Of a DNA stretch of 64,000 nt, positions 26,826-35,351 are shown one piece after another. Position numbers and translations under genes: made by a program. The notes under the pieces were generated by a model, which was not told the DNA's origin, searched no databases, and saw only the letters and a list, made by a program, of their open reading frames with translations. Location of the stretch: NCBI RefSeq assembly GCF_018255755.1, contig NZ_CP073766.1:930001-994000 (forward strand). The letters run 5' to 3'. Source of the DNA: Chitinophaga sp. HK235 (GTDB lineage: Bacteria > Bacteroidota > Bacteroidia > Chitinophagales > Chitinophagaceae). Position 1 is the first letter of the stretch; each line of letters opens with the position of its first letter.

Positions 26826-27881
26826 ATGCGTAAAACAACAGCTATGGAAATAGGCATTGACAGCTTTATAGCTACCGGCGCATATGGGGGGCCGTTAAAC
26901 CCACAGGAAAACCTATTAGCGATGGAAACCTTATTGGCAAAAATCGAATTTGCCGAGCAGGCCGGGCTGCATGTGTTTGGTCTGGGAGAGCATCACCGGA
27001 AAGAGTTTCTGGATGCGGCACCAGCAGTGATATTAGCCGCAGCCGCTGCACGCACCCGACAAATACGCCTGACTAGCGCCGTTACGGTATTAAGCGCCGC
27101 TGATCCGGTGAGGGTATTCCAGGAATATGCCACACTTGATATTATTTCCAAAGGTCGTGCGGAAATTGTGGCCGGCAGAGGTTCATTTATTGATGCATTC
27201 CCTTTGTTCGGATATAATCTTAATGACTATGACGATCTGTTTGCAGAAAAAATAGAACTACTGCTTGCTATCCGTGACCATGAAACCTTGTCCTGGAAAG
27301 GCCGGTTCAGGCCGGCATTACAGGAACAATCCGTGTATCCGCGTCCGTTACAGGACCCGCTCCCGATATGGATAGGAGTAGGTGGCACCCCCCAATCGTT
27401 TGTACGTGCAGGTATGCTTGGCCTGCCACTGATGGTGGCTGTCATCGGCGGGGAAACACATCATTTCCGGCCATTGATCGATTGGTATTACGAAGCCGGG
27501 AAAAAAGCGGGTCATGCTCCTGAAAAACTTAAAGTAGGATTACATTCCCTGGGTTATGTAGCCGATACCACACAACAGGCAAGAGACGAATATTTTCCGG
27601 GATATCAGGAAATGTTTGGCAAAATTGGCAAAGAGCGGGGTTGGTCAGCACCTACACGCGCCAGTTTCGACGCGCAAGCCGGGCCTACCGGCGCTTATCT
27701 GGTGGGTAATCCTGAAGAGGTAGCCGAAAAGATTCTGCGTCACAGTGAAGCGCTGGGTGGCATCTCCAGGCTCACTTTCCAGATGGATAATCCAGGGCTT
27801 AGCAAGACACAGGTTTATAAATCGATAGAGCTGATTGGTACAAAAGTAATCCCCCTGGTAAACGGATCGACAGGCCGATAA
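26826..27881 (+). CDS. LLM-class (luciferase-like) flavin-dependent oxidoreductase
   Basis: 351 residues from the ATG at 26826; an upstream GTG and a later ATG at 26844 (MEIGIDSF) are alternatives. The bacterial luciferase-like TIM barrel is recognised by FGLGEHHRKEFLDAAPAVIL (about 51-70), IRLTSAVTVLSAADPVRVFQ (about 80-99), GRAEIVAGRGSF and PLPIWIGVGGTPQSFVRAG (about 180-198). Such enzymes use reduced FMN or F420 to oxidise small organic substrates; the substrate is not evident. A hairpin terminator follows nineteen bases after the stop. Confidence 0.87.
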   Translation: MRKTTAMEIGIDSFIATGAYGGPLNPQENLLAMETLLAKIEFAEQAGLHVFGLGEHHRKEFLDAAPAVILAAAAARTRQIRLTSAVTVLSAADPVRVFQEYATLDIISKGRAEIVAGRGSFIDAFPLFGYNLNDYDDLFAEKIELLLAIRDHETLSWKGRFRPALQEQSVYPRPLQDPLPIWIGVGGTPQSFVRAGMLGLPLMVAVIGGETHHFRPLIDWYYEAGKKAGHAPEKLKVGLHSLGYVADTTQQARDEYFPGYQEMFGKIGKERGWSAPTRASFDAQAGPTGAYLVGNPEEVAEKILRHSEALGGISRLTFQMDNPGLSKTQVYKSIELIGTKVIPLVNGSTGR

Positions 27882-27900
27882 GGCACATACTGCTTTAAAC

Positions 27901-27926
27901 AAAGCGAGGCCTTACGGCCCCGCTTT
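27901..27926. terminator. Bidirectional terminator
   Basis: AAAGCGAGGCC and GGCCCCGCTTT form an 11-bp stem with one mismatch around TTAC, followed by TTAAT. It sits between the convergent stops at 27881 and 27937. Confidence 0.75.
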
Positions 27927-27936
27927 TAATTGCTCT

Positions 27937-30900
27937 CTAGAAGATGATATTCTTAGCATCGCAGCTGCCCAATCCGATACCGCCAGGATAATGTGCAGAT
28001 ATACGTTGTGCTTTATACCGTTTCAGCAGGAGACTAACACGAGGTAGAACAAAACCGCCGTTGTCCAACAACAGGTTGATGGTTTCTATCTCTTTATCAC
28101 CCGCATAAAAGGTAAGCAGGACTTTTCCCGCAACCACACGACTTCCATCTACGGTAACAATATGTCCGCGTACCATATCCTCTTGTTTCAGATACTCAAA
28201 CTGATCAAATCTGGTAGCATGACCGGAGGCGACATTGATTTGTGCGCCACCCAGCAATACCGGGTGTGAAACAGCTTCCGGCGGAATACCGTAACCAATC
28301 AGGTTGATACGGGTATCAGTGGAGAAAAACCGCTCACCGTATTGTTTGAAGAAGTCTGCCAGTCTGGGGTCACCGTACTGGGATTCCACCATGACCTGCA
28401 CCTTCCTGGTTTCACCGGGGTCCAGGCGCAGTGCGGCGTGTTCCATATACAACCGGTAAAATTTAGCGAAGTATCCCCGTATCTGTGGTACTACGTAGAT
28501 ATCAGCTCTTTCAGAAAACGGATTATGCAGGGAGATCTGTGTGATTTCTCTTTTTGCAGGGGAAGATGCTGCCGCAATGTACCGGGTGTAGTTAGACTGC
28601 GCCATATTGTTGCTGTCGGTAATTTCCACGATGTTGGGATTTACGGAAGCATCAATATACAAGGGTGTTCTGGCGATGATACATTTGTGGCCGTCGTTGG
28701 GCGGAATCCAGTTAAAGGAAAATTCCACAAAAGGCACCATTGATTCCGGGGGCACATCGTGGGTATCGCTGCCTACGTATACTTCCGGGGCGCCGCCTAC
28801 GGTAAAGTCTTTTATATAGAAATCAACCTTTACATTGGTAGCGGTAACAGGGCCACGGTTGCGGTAGCGTGCAATCACGGTATTGGAATGTCCTACCCAT
28901 GGTACATTGGTCCAATGTGCAGGATCGGCCATGGAGCGTGCGTTTCGCACTTCTATATCCGGACTTTGCCAGTTATCTCCACCGGGCCATGGGCGGATAT
29001 ACAGATCAGGCCGGCCATTGGTACCATACTGTATCCGCACTTTTGCCGTGTTACCGGTGATAGATACGACAGTCATTTTAAAATCTGAAATGGCCATACT
29101 GGAAGTATCTGTTTCCTTATAGTCCTGGCCTGCGGCAAAGAAAGAGTTTTCTCCTTCCGCATCCCTTGCCAGGCGCATGATCTGTGGCCGTGCAATCGGG
29201 AAATTAAAGGATTGTGAAATCATGTCAGTGCCCAATACGACTGCATTATCGGCGTCATTCGGTGCAGTGAGCGCCAGTTCCTGATCGCCTATCTGTGTAA
29301 GCTGTCCTTTGCGGAATTCAAAATAATAATTCCATCCATCTGCAATCCGGATCTCTATAGCGGTGAACTGCCCCGCGGGTGGCGCTCCCAGCTCGCTGGC
29401 CTGCAGTGTTACGATGGTATCCAATGGGATAGTGGACCGCGAAAAATCAAATGACCGTACCCATTCCGGGCGAACCCAGCCTGTTTCCATCTTTTGTCCT
29501 ACCGACATATGCGGCAGTTCCCCTTCACTGCTCATCAGGTCAAAATTGGTAATGTCTCTTGCCTGAATAGCCGGTGTGTAAAATGGGTTAGCATTGGTAT
29601 ACAGATCGGGATAACCCAGGTTATGTCCGAGTTCGTGTGACAGTGTTTCGTAGATGGTACGGCTGTCGCGGGTAGGGTTCCAATCATCCGGCATGCCCAG
29701 CACGCGTATATTGGCACTGCCACCGGGAACGGTAAACGAGCCTCCCCATGCCTGCGGCCAGAAGAAATTATCACTGGATGCAGATCCCTGTGAACGGATG
29801 ACCATAATAAGTGTTTGCACCTGCTGGAAGTTGACCAGTGGATTACCGCCACCATCTACCAATGCAGCTGCGGCAGATATACAGGTTTGTGCAAAGGCAG
29901 TATTGTTGATGGGCGCAAATGAATTGCCGGGCCAGGGCGCAGGCATCATACTGAAATTATCTGTCCAGCTGCTGTTAAGATGAATACTGAGCACCTGTCC
30001 GCCTGCGAGGTTCAGTGTAAAAGCATTATGAGAAACTTCTTCATAATAGGCTTTGGCACTGCGTACTTTTCCATCGGGATCAGGCGTGGTGCCTACGGCT
30101 CCGTTGCGCCAGCTGCTGGTAATGCTGTTAAATGCCGCCCCTGTAGGATATAAGGAAGTAGTAGTGTCTACCGTGAGGATGCAGATATTCCTGGTGCCTG
30201 ATTGCGGGATCACATCCACATTCTGAGGCGTAGTCGGACCACCACCCCAGGTATAGCCGGTTATAAAATCAGTGAGCTCACCCACCATCCAATGTCCGGG
30301 ACTTTTATCCTTATCTGTCCATACATTGACGATTTCATACTCCATCTCCCCTACCAGACTATGACTCACCTTATCAGTTACCTGCAGCTTATACAGTCCA
30401 GGCTTGAATCCTACCAGCAGCATGATTTCGTTGGGAGCTGAGAGATCATCCCTGGAATAGGAAATAGTGCCGCCGGCAATTTCATCCGACACTTTGATAT
30501 CCACTGTATCGAAGGTCAGACCGGAAACACCAAAATCCACCTGGATACGTTCAAATGTACCGATAAATGGTTTTGGGTTGCTCATGTTCAGGGTTACCGG
30601 CAACATAGGAGCATTATTCAACAGATCGTACCAGAGCAGCCTTTTAAAATCGGCTACCACCAGCAGGTTATTTTCCCTCCACGCAGCGATAGGATGCCCG
30701 CCCGCTGTATGGGAAAGCACTACCTGTTTGGCGCCGGTAGCAGTCCTGACGGAACTTACGTATCCGATAGTGGTACGCTCCGTAAACAGGATATTCGTTT
30801 CTGTTTTATCTTCCCAGGAAAGGTATAGCGGGAGTTTGAGCCCTGCTACCAGTACTTTTTTCTTTTTACTGGCAAAATTATACTCAAGGATACTACCCGC

Positions 30901-31389
30901 TTTACTATCGGATATCCAGGCATTTTTACCGGCAGCATCTACCAATAAGCCTACGGGAGCCATCAGACCGGAAAGCAATACTGTGGGGGCCTTGGTAACC
31001 AGGTCTATTACCACCAGATCCCTGGCAAGCCGGTCTGCATAATACAATGAATGACCCTGAAGGGCCAGCTGCATAGGATGCCCGTTCCCTTTAATAACAG
31101 GATGGGCTTGCGTTTGATCGGCAGCAGTGAGGGTACACTCATAGATGGTAAACTTCTTATGCACGGTATCCATGTCCACTAAAAAAATACGTGCACCGTC
31201 GGGGGATGCAGTGATCCCACCGGGTTCATGATAGCCTTTACCGATGGTTTTAACAGCACCGGTATGCAGGTCCTGCGTGCGTACCTCGGAACCCTCTGTA
31301 AACAGTAAAAACGGAGTGGCAGGGCTGCCGCTGTGTATTACTACACCTCCATGCGGATGGTCTGTGAACGTCTGTTTTAACGTTGCCAT
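27937..31389 (-). CDS. Large M6-like zinc metalloprotease with N-terminal propeller, no signal peptide
   Basis: 1150 residues starting MATLKQTFTDHPHGG, with no signal peptide or lipobox. The first about 270 residues look like an NHL/SMP-30-type propeller (GGITASPDGARIFLVDMD, GLLVDAAGKNAWISDSKAGS). A beta-sandwich follows, then a peptidase region with the zinc motif SHELGHNLGYPDLY (HELGH near residue 585), preceded by a typical TLIMVIRSQG-type core. This recalls M6 / immune inhibitor A-like enzymes. A CARDB-like segment (about 830-960, YRNRGPVTATNVKVDFYI) and a C-terminal region of unknown type follow. No T9SS sorting domain ends the protein. How it leaves the cell, if it does, is unclear. A SUKH gene lies 204 bases upstream on the same strand. 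Confidence 0.8.
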   Translation of the reverse strand: MATLKQTFTDHPHGGVVIHSGSPATPFLLFTEGSEVRTQDLHTGAVKTIGKGYHEPGGITASPDGARIFLVDMDTVHKKFTIYECTLTAADQTQAHPVIKGNGHPMQLALQGHSLYYADRLARDLVVIDLVTKAPTVLLSGLMAPVGLLVDAAGKNAWISDSKAGSILEYNFASKKKKVLVAGLKLPLYLSWEDKTETNILFTERTTIGYVSSVRTATGAKQVVLSHTAGGHPIAAWRENNLLVVADFKRLLWYDLLNNAPMLPVTLNMSNPKPFIGTFERIQVDFGVSGLTFDTVDIKVSDEIAGGTISYSRDDLSAPNEIMLLVGFKPGLYKLQVTDKVSHSLVGEMEYEIVNVWTDKDKSPGHWMVGELTDFITGYTWGGGPTTPQNVDVIPQSGTRNICILTVDTTTSLYPTGAAFNSITSSWRNGAVGTTPDPDGKVRSAKAYYEEVSHNAFTLNLAGGQVLSIHLNSSWTDNFSMMPAPWPGNSFAPINNTAFAQTCISAAAALVDGGGNPLVNFQQVQTLIMVIRSQGSASSDNFFWPQAWGGSFTVPGGSANIRVLGMPDDWNPTRDSRTIYETLSHELGHNLGYPDLYTNANPFYTPAIQARDITNFDLMSSEGELPHMSVGQKMETGWVRPEWVRSFDFSRSTIPLDTIVTLQASELGAPPAGQFTAIEIRIADGWNYYFEFRKGQLTQIGDQELALTAPNDADNAVVLGTDMISQSFNFPIARPQIMRLARDAEGENSFFAAGQDYKETDTSSMAISDFKMTVVSITGNTAKVRIQYGTNGRPDLYIRPWPGGDNWQSPDIEVRNARSMADPAHWTNVPWVGHSNTVIARYRNRGPVTATNVKVDFYIKDFTVGGAPEVYVGSDTHDVPPESMVPFVEFSFNWIPPNDGHKCIIARTPLYIDASVNPNIVEITDSNNMAQSNYTRYIAAASSPAKREITQISLHNPFSERADIYVVPQIRGYFAKFYRLYMEHAALRLDPGETRKVQVMVESQYGDPRLADFFKQYGERFFSTDTRINLIGYGIPPEAVSHPVLLGGAQINVASGHATRFDQFEYLKQEDMVRGHIVTVDGSRVVAGKVLLTFYAGDKEIETINLLLDNGGFVLPRVSLLLKRYKAQRISAHYPGGIGLGSCDAKNIIF

Positions 31390-31593
31390 AATGTTGAGTT
31401 TTGGGGTAAAGAAATAGCGCTGCCATTAGGGCAGGTCCCTTTCGTTATTTTGGAGTTTTAAAAAATGATGCTATTATGTGTGACGATGGTCTGTTTCTGA
31501 ACTTGTAGTGGTTATTGGGGTACAACCTTGATAAAAATAGCACTCTTTATTTAGCCCGCAAAAAAATTAACATATAGGCTTCTCCGAAGATTT

Positions 31594-32082
31594 TCACATC
31601 TCCCAATACTTTGCTCCCTGCGCATGATCCAGCTTTATCAAAAATTCACATAACGATTCCGCAGCCTTAGGCCAATCACATCGGGCATCCAAAGGCAAAC
31701 ATATATATACAGCGCCACTGGCATCCATCAGCAATAGATCAGCATCTCCATAAAAGTGACCAAATACAGTATCATTCACTGAAATCTCATCCCCTACCTG
31801 TTGTTGCTCCCTTGTTAAGTCCCGGGTATCTTCCGGCGAAAGTATCGTCATTCCCCATTGTCCATATGCTTCATCCATGAATAGATCTGCCCGTTCAGCT
31901 ATTTCCCAGCAACGAATCAATTCACCTGCCGATGCAGGAAAACTATTGATATACTCTTCAGCAGGGGCAGCAAAAGTACACTTTAACAGGAAGGGACACA
32001 CTTTTCCAAAATGAATGGCCCCCGCTGCAACAGACCAGTTCATTTTCATTTTATCTATGATCGCTTTTAGTTCGTTCATCAT
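31594..32082 (-). CDS. SUKH-like (SMI1/KNR4) protein
   Basis: 162 residues, cytoplasmic and acidic. The pattern ERADLFMDEAYGQWGMTILS with DTRDLTREQQ, then FGHFYGDADLLLMDASGAVY and a final helix WPKAAESLCEFLIKLDH matches the SUKH superfamily, whose bacterial members mostly act as immunity proteins against polymorphic toxins, though others have unknown roles. It lies upstream of the large metalloprotease and downstream of the phosphatase-like gene, same strand. No toxin is obvious next to it, apart from the possibility that the metalloprotease is its partner. Confidence 0.6.
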   Translation of the reverse strand: MMNELKAIIDKMKMNWSVAAGAIHFGKVCPFLLKCTFAAPAEEYINSFPASAGELIRCWEIAERADLFMDEAYGQWGMTILSPEDTRDLTREQQQVGDEISVNDTVFGHFYGDADLLLMDASGAVYICLPLDARCDWPKAAESLCEFLIKLDHAQGAKYWEM

Positions 32083-32110
32083 ACGCTTTTGCAGCCGGCC
32101 AAGGTAAACC

Positions 32111-32158
32111 TTATTTACTTATTTAGTTATTTAACTATTTAGTTAGTTGCTTATTTAC
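32111..32158. repeat. Six imperfect 8-bp tandem repeats
   Basis: The units read TTATTTAC, TTATTTAG, TTATTTAA, CTATTTAG, TTAGTTGC and TTATTTAC. The tract overlaps the 3' end of the phosphatase-like gene: its last seven sense codons and stop lie inside. Because the unit is 8 bp, unit gain or loss within the coding part would shift the frame of the C-terminus. Confidence 0.6.
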
Positions 32159-33133
32159 GAGTATTGTTTTCAATACTACTCCTCTCCGGTCGATGGCCTG
32201 TACCTGCACATTTTCCGGCAGTATAGAAAAAGTCATCAATCCCTGTATGGGCTCGAAAAAGTCGTAGTTGCCTCTCGGTTTCAGATTTTCATTGGCTTCA
32301 GAACCGGCACCGGAAATGAAATGGTGTGTATGTTTACCAGCGGGATGATAATATTGCAGATGATGTTCATGACCACTGATATACAGGTCAACCTTATATT
32401 TTTCCAGAACCGGCTCCAGGGAATAACGGATATAAGGTGTATTCAAAGCCCTGTTACCAGCGGTATAACAGGGATGGTGCGCGATAACGATTTTCCAGCG
32501 GATACTGCTGCTGGTATCTGACAAGGTTTGTTCCAGCCAACGTTTTTGCGCGGCAGAATCCTGGGCCAGCAGCTCATTGCCATATGCAGAGCGGTAGGCT
32601 TCGGGGTCCAGTGGATTGGTGTCCAGAAATACAAACAGCGCTTCAGCATTGCCGGATATCTTTCTTTTAAAAGCATAGTAACGTGACGGCATATGCCAGC
32701 GCTGGCTCACTTTGGAGTAGTCTATCTGTGCCTGTGCGTTCCCGTGATAATCATGATTGCCCAGTACGGCATACCAGGCACGGTGCAGCGGATATTGATA
32801 AAATACATTTTCGAATGAAAGGTTCCATAATGGATCGTGTACACTGGCCACTCCATCAGGATAAATATTATCCCCGGTAGCAATAATAAAAGCAGCATTG
32901 ATACCGGTTACTGCTTCCGATAAGGTGTTGGCCACATCTTTCTGGAAGTATTCTCCACCTCTGCCAAAATCTCCCAGCACAGCAAATTCCAGTGCATCTT
33001 CCCTACTCAGTTGCCCGGTGATAAATCCTCCCCGGTATCCCTTATCGTATTCTGCCAGATACTTCAGGGTCTGTGCTTTCAGACCTGTTGCTGCAAAATA
33101 AATACAGCATGCGATTAACAAAATCCTTTTCAT
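32135..33133 (-). CDS. Exported purple-acid-phosphatase-like metallophosphoesterase
   Basis: 332 residues with a signal peptide (ILLIACCIYFAATGLKAQ). Metal-binding blocks appear in order: LGDFGRGG (about 53-60), ATGDNIYPDG (about 86-95), VLGNHDYHG (about 124-132), IAHHPCYTAG (near 219) and SGHEHHLQYY (about 253-262). The arrangement is that of ACP5-like purple acid phosphatases: di-metal phosphomonoesterases of the periplasm or cell surface. The last residues and the stop are encoded within an 8-bp tandem repeat tract, so the C-terminal tail VNKQLTK may be variable between strains. No transcription partner is obvious. Confidence 0.85.
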   Translation of the reverse strand: MKRILLIACCIYFAATGLKAQTLKYLAEYDKGYRGGFITGQLSREDALEFAVLGDFGRGGEYFQKDVANTLSEAVTGINAAFIIATGDNIYPDGVASVHDPLWNLSFENVFYQYPLHRAWYAVLGNHDYHGNAQAQIDYSKVSQRWHMPSRYYAFKRKISGNAEALFVFLDTNPLDPEAYRSAYGNELLAQDSAAQKRWLEQTLSDTSSSIRWKIVIAHHPCYTAGNRALNTPYIRYSLEPVLEKYKVDLYISGHEHHLQYYHPAGKHTHHFISGAGSEANENLKPRGNYDFFEPIQGLMTFSILPENVQVQAIDRRGVVLKTILVNKQLTK

Positions 33134-33265
33134 GAAAAAAGTTTAAAGTGCGGTGTACAGCTCTATCATTAAAGGTACACCGGCGCTATCAAACAGCTGT
33201 GTTAAATATTTAGCCATCATTTCATGAACGGGAAACAATTTTTCTCAACCTGATAAAATCAGATT

Positions 33266-35146
33266 TTAATTAACAGGTTTCAACCAGATGGCCTGTCCCC
33301 CAGACGGCAGCAGGTGACTGTCTAAAACAGTGGATGCATCAACCGTAACTTTTCTTATGGACACCCTTGTACGTACAGGAGACGCCGGGTCGTCATAATA
33401 AATGGTGGCTTCATATTTCTTACCAGGAGCAAGGAAAGAACAATCAATGCGAAGATCCCTGGCATCATTATTCGTAATGCTTCCCACAAGCCATTCATTA
33501 TTGCTTTTGCGGGCCACCGTAATGTATTGTCCGATTTCTCCATCCAGCACCTTTGTATCATCCCAGACTGTTGGTACATGATCAAAAAACACCAGTTCCG
33601 GTTCATCCTGCGAGTCTTCCGGCTTATCGTACCAGTACATAAACTGTAACGGGCTATAATACACAACAGATAAAGCCATCTGGTGCACCGAAGTTGTTTT
33701 GAGTATATTTTTATTCTGCGTTTCTACCAGGCGTTTCTTCAGTTCCGGCCGGTGATAATAACAGATGGTGTAGTCTGCCGCTCCACACAGGAAACGGGTA
33801 AAGGGAAGCACCGTATTATGGGTAGCATCCGGCATCTCCTCATTACCTCTGATGCCTTCCTGGGTAAGGAGATTGGGAAATGTTCTGCTGAAACCGGTTG
33901 GCCGGTATTCATCATGAATATCCACCATTAAATGATGTTGCGCGCATTTTTTCACTGCATCATGTAACCATTTGGTCCAGCGGTAGGAACCAACATTAAC
34001 AAAACCAAACTTGATACCTGCTACGCCCCATTTTTCATACAATGGCAGTATTACATCCAGTTGTCTTTCCAGCGCTTTTTTGTTTACATACAAAAACACG
34101 CCGATATTTTTCTTTCTGGCATAACGGATTACTTCCTGCAGATTCAGATCATTTACCGGATTGCGAAGGGGATCTACACTGACATGTGTGGCATCTGCAG
34201 CCGTATCTTCTTCAGCCCCATACCAGCCTGCATCAAAATGAATGTATTGCAGATGGCGCTTTTCAGCAAAGTCCACCAGTTTTTTTGCTCCGCTTGTTGA
34301 CAATGAAATTTCCCGCATCACCTTACCTGGTTTAATCCATTCCGTATGCTTAATAGCACAGGGTGGATTGAGGTTCAGCAACAGATCACTATGCTGCAAA
34401 AGTTGTGTGGGTTTTGTTGCGAGCATCATCACTCTCCATGGCGTCGCAAATGGTACTGCCTGAAGCACCTTGTCAAACATAGCACAGGCAACGGTATTGG
34501 GTTTAGCGGGATGCAAAATAAATTTTGTTCTGCAATAATCTACCACCGCTGCTTCCGCAAGCGCCACATAAATACCGTTCTGTAATTGCAGGGTCAACGG
34601 GCGTTCAGCTTCTCCGGGCCATTTATCCAAAGACAATAACTGATAACTTCCCTGCGCCTGACCCGTGAACCATGCCTTTGTACCGGCCGGAAAAGAAAAC
34701 TCAGTCAGGTCTTTACTGATAGCAATATCCTTTGAACCGGGTGAGGTTTTGGGAAATGCATAACGGAAAGCAATTCCTTCATTGTAGGCCCGGACTTCAA
34801 TCTGCATGGATTCAGGTGCGCCGGCACCTTTAACGAAGGTGAAAAATGTCGTATGATACTGGTCCCGTATACGATTTCGTTCTCCGTAAACAGGTTTCCA
34901 AAAGTCATCCTTAGCCGCAGCACGTACCGATTGCAGGCTTAAACCATCCTGCCAGCCATCAACTCCCAGAACGGATGCTTTAATAATTTCCTTTTGCTGA
35001 TAAGATACCTCATAATGAATAATACCATCTGTAACGGTTAAACGAAATTCAATATTACCATCCGGTGATTTCAATGAGAGAGGCGCTTGTCCAACCGTTT
35101 CAATTGTTACTAATAATGAGATTAGAAGAAAAAAAAGTCTATACAT
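33266..35146 (-). CDS. Glycoside hydrolase family 97 protein
   Basis: 626 residues with a signal peptide (LFFLLISLLVTIETVGQ). The three GH97 parts are present: N-terminal beta-sandwich (about 22-270, LKSPDGNIEF at its start), catalytic TIM barrel (about 275-530, IHFDAGWYG, NIGVFLYVN, LLTQEGIRGNEEM with E430/E436) and C-terminal barrel-like domain. In retaining GH97 members an Asp follows GIK-x; here the sequence is GIKFGF with Gly381, so that nucleophile is missing. This points to the inverting branch (SusB type) or to an altered enzyme. Likely an alpha-glucosidase or alpha-galactosidase of the periplasm; the specificity is not predictable. No SusC/SusD pair lies near. Confidence 0.88.
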   Translation of the reverse strand: MYRLFFLLISLLVTIETVGQAPLSLKSPDGNIEFRLTVTDGIIHYEVSYQQKEIIKASVLGVDGWQDGLSLQSVRAAAKDDFWKPVYGERNRIRDQYHTTFFTFVKGAGAPESMQIEVRAYNEGIAFRYAFPKTSPGSKDIAISKDLTEFSFPAGTKAWFTGQAQGSYQLLSLDKWPGEAERPLTLQLQNGIYVALAEAAVVDYCRTKFILHPAKPNTVACAMFDKVLQAVPFATPWRVMMLATKPTQLLQHSDLLLNLNPPCAIKHTEWIKPGKVMREISLSTSGAKKLVDFAEKRHLQYIHFDAGWYGAEEDTAADATHVSVDPLRNPVNDLNLQEVIRYARKKNIGVFLYVNKKALERQLDVILPLYEKWGVAGIKFGFVNVGSYRWTKWLHDAVKKCAQHHLMVDIHDEYRPTGFSRTFPNLLTQEGIRGNEEMPDATHNTVLPFTRFLCGAADYTICYYHRPELKKRLVETQNKNILKTTSVHQMALSVVYYSPLQFMYWYDKPEDSQDEPELVFFDHVPTVWDDTKVLDGEIGQYITVARKSNNEWLVGSITNNDARDLRIDCSFLAPGKKYEATIYYDDPASPVRTRVSIRKVTVDASTVLDSHLLPSGGQAIWLKPVN

Positions 35147-35351
35147 CTGGAATAAAACTGTCTATTACACAGTAAAGCTATACGACTGCTTTTAGAAATT
35201 CCTCCAGCAGATTGACCATTACCACCGCTTTTTTGACCGATGTAAGTAAACCTGGTTAAAATGAAGGCATATTCTGTTAATTATTGCAAACACATATCTG
35301 TCAAAGAAGGTCATATTTAATACATCACCACGTATTGAAAATAATATTGCT

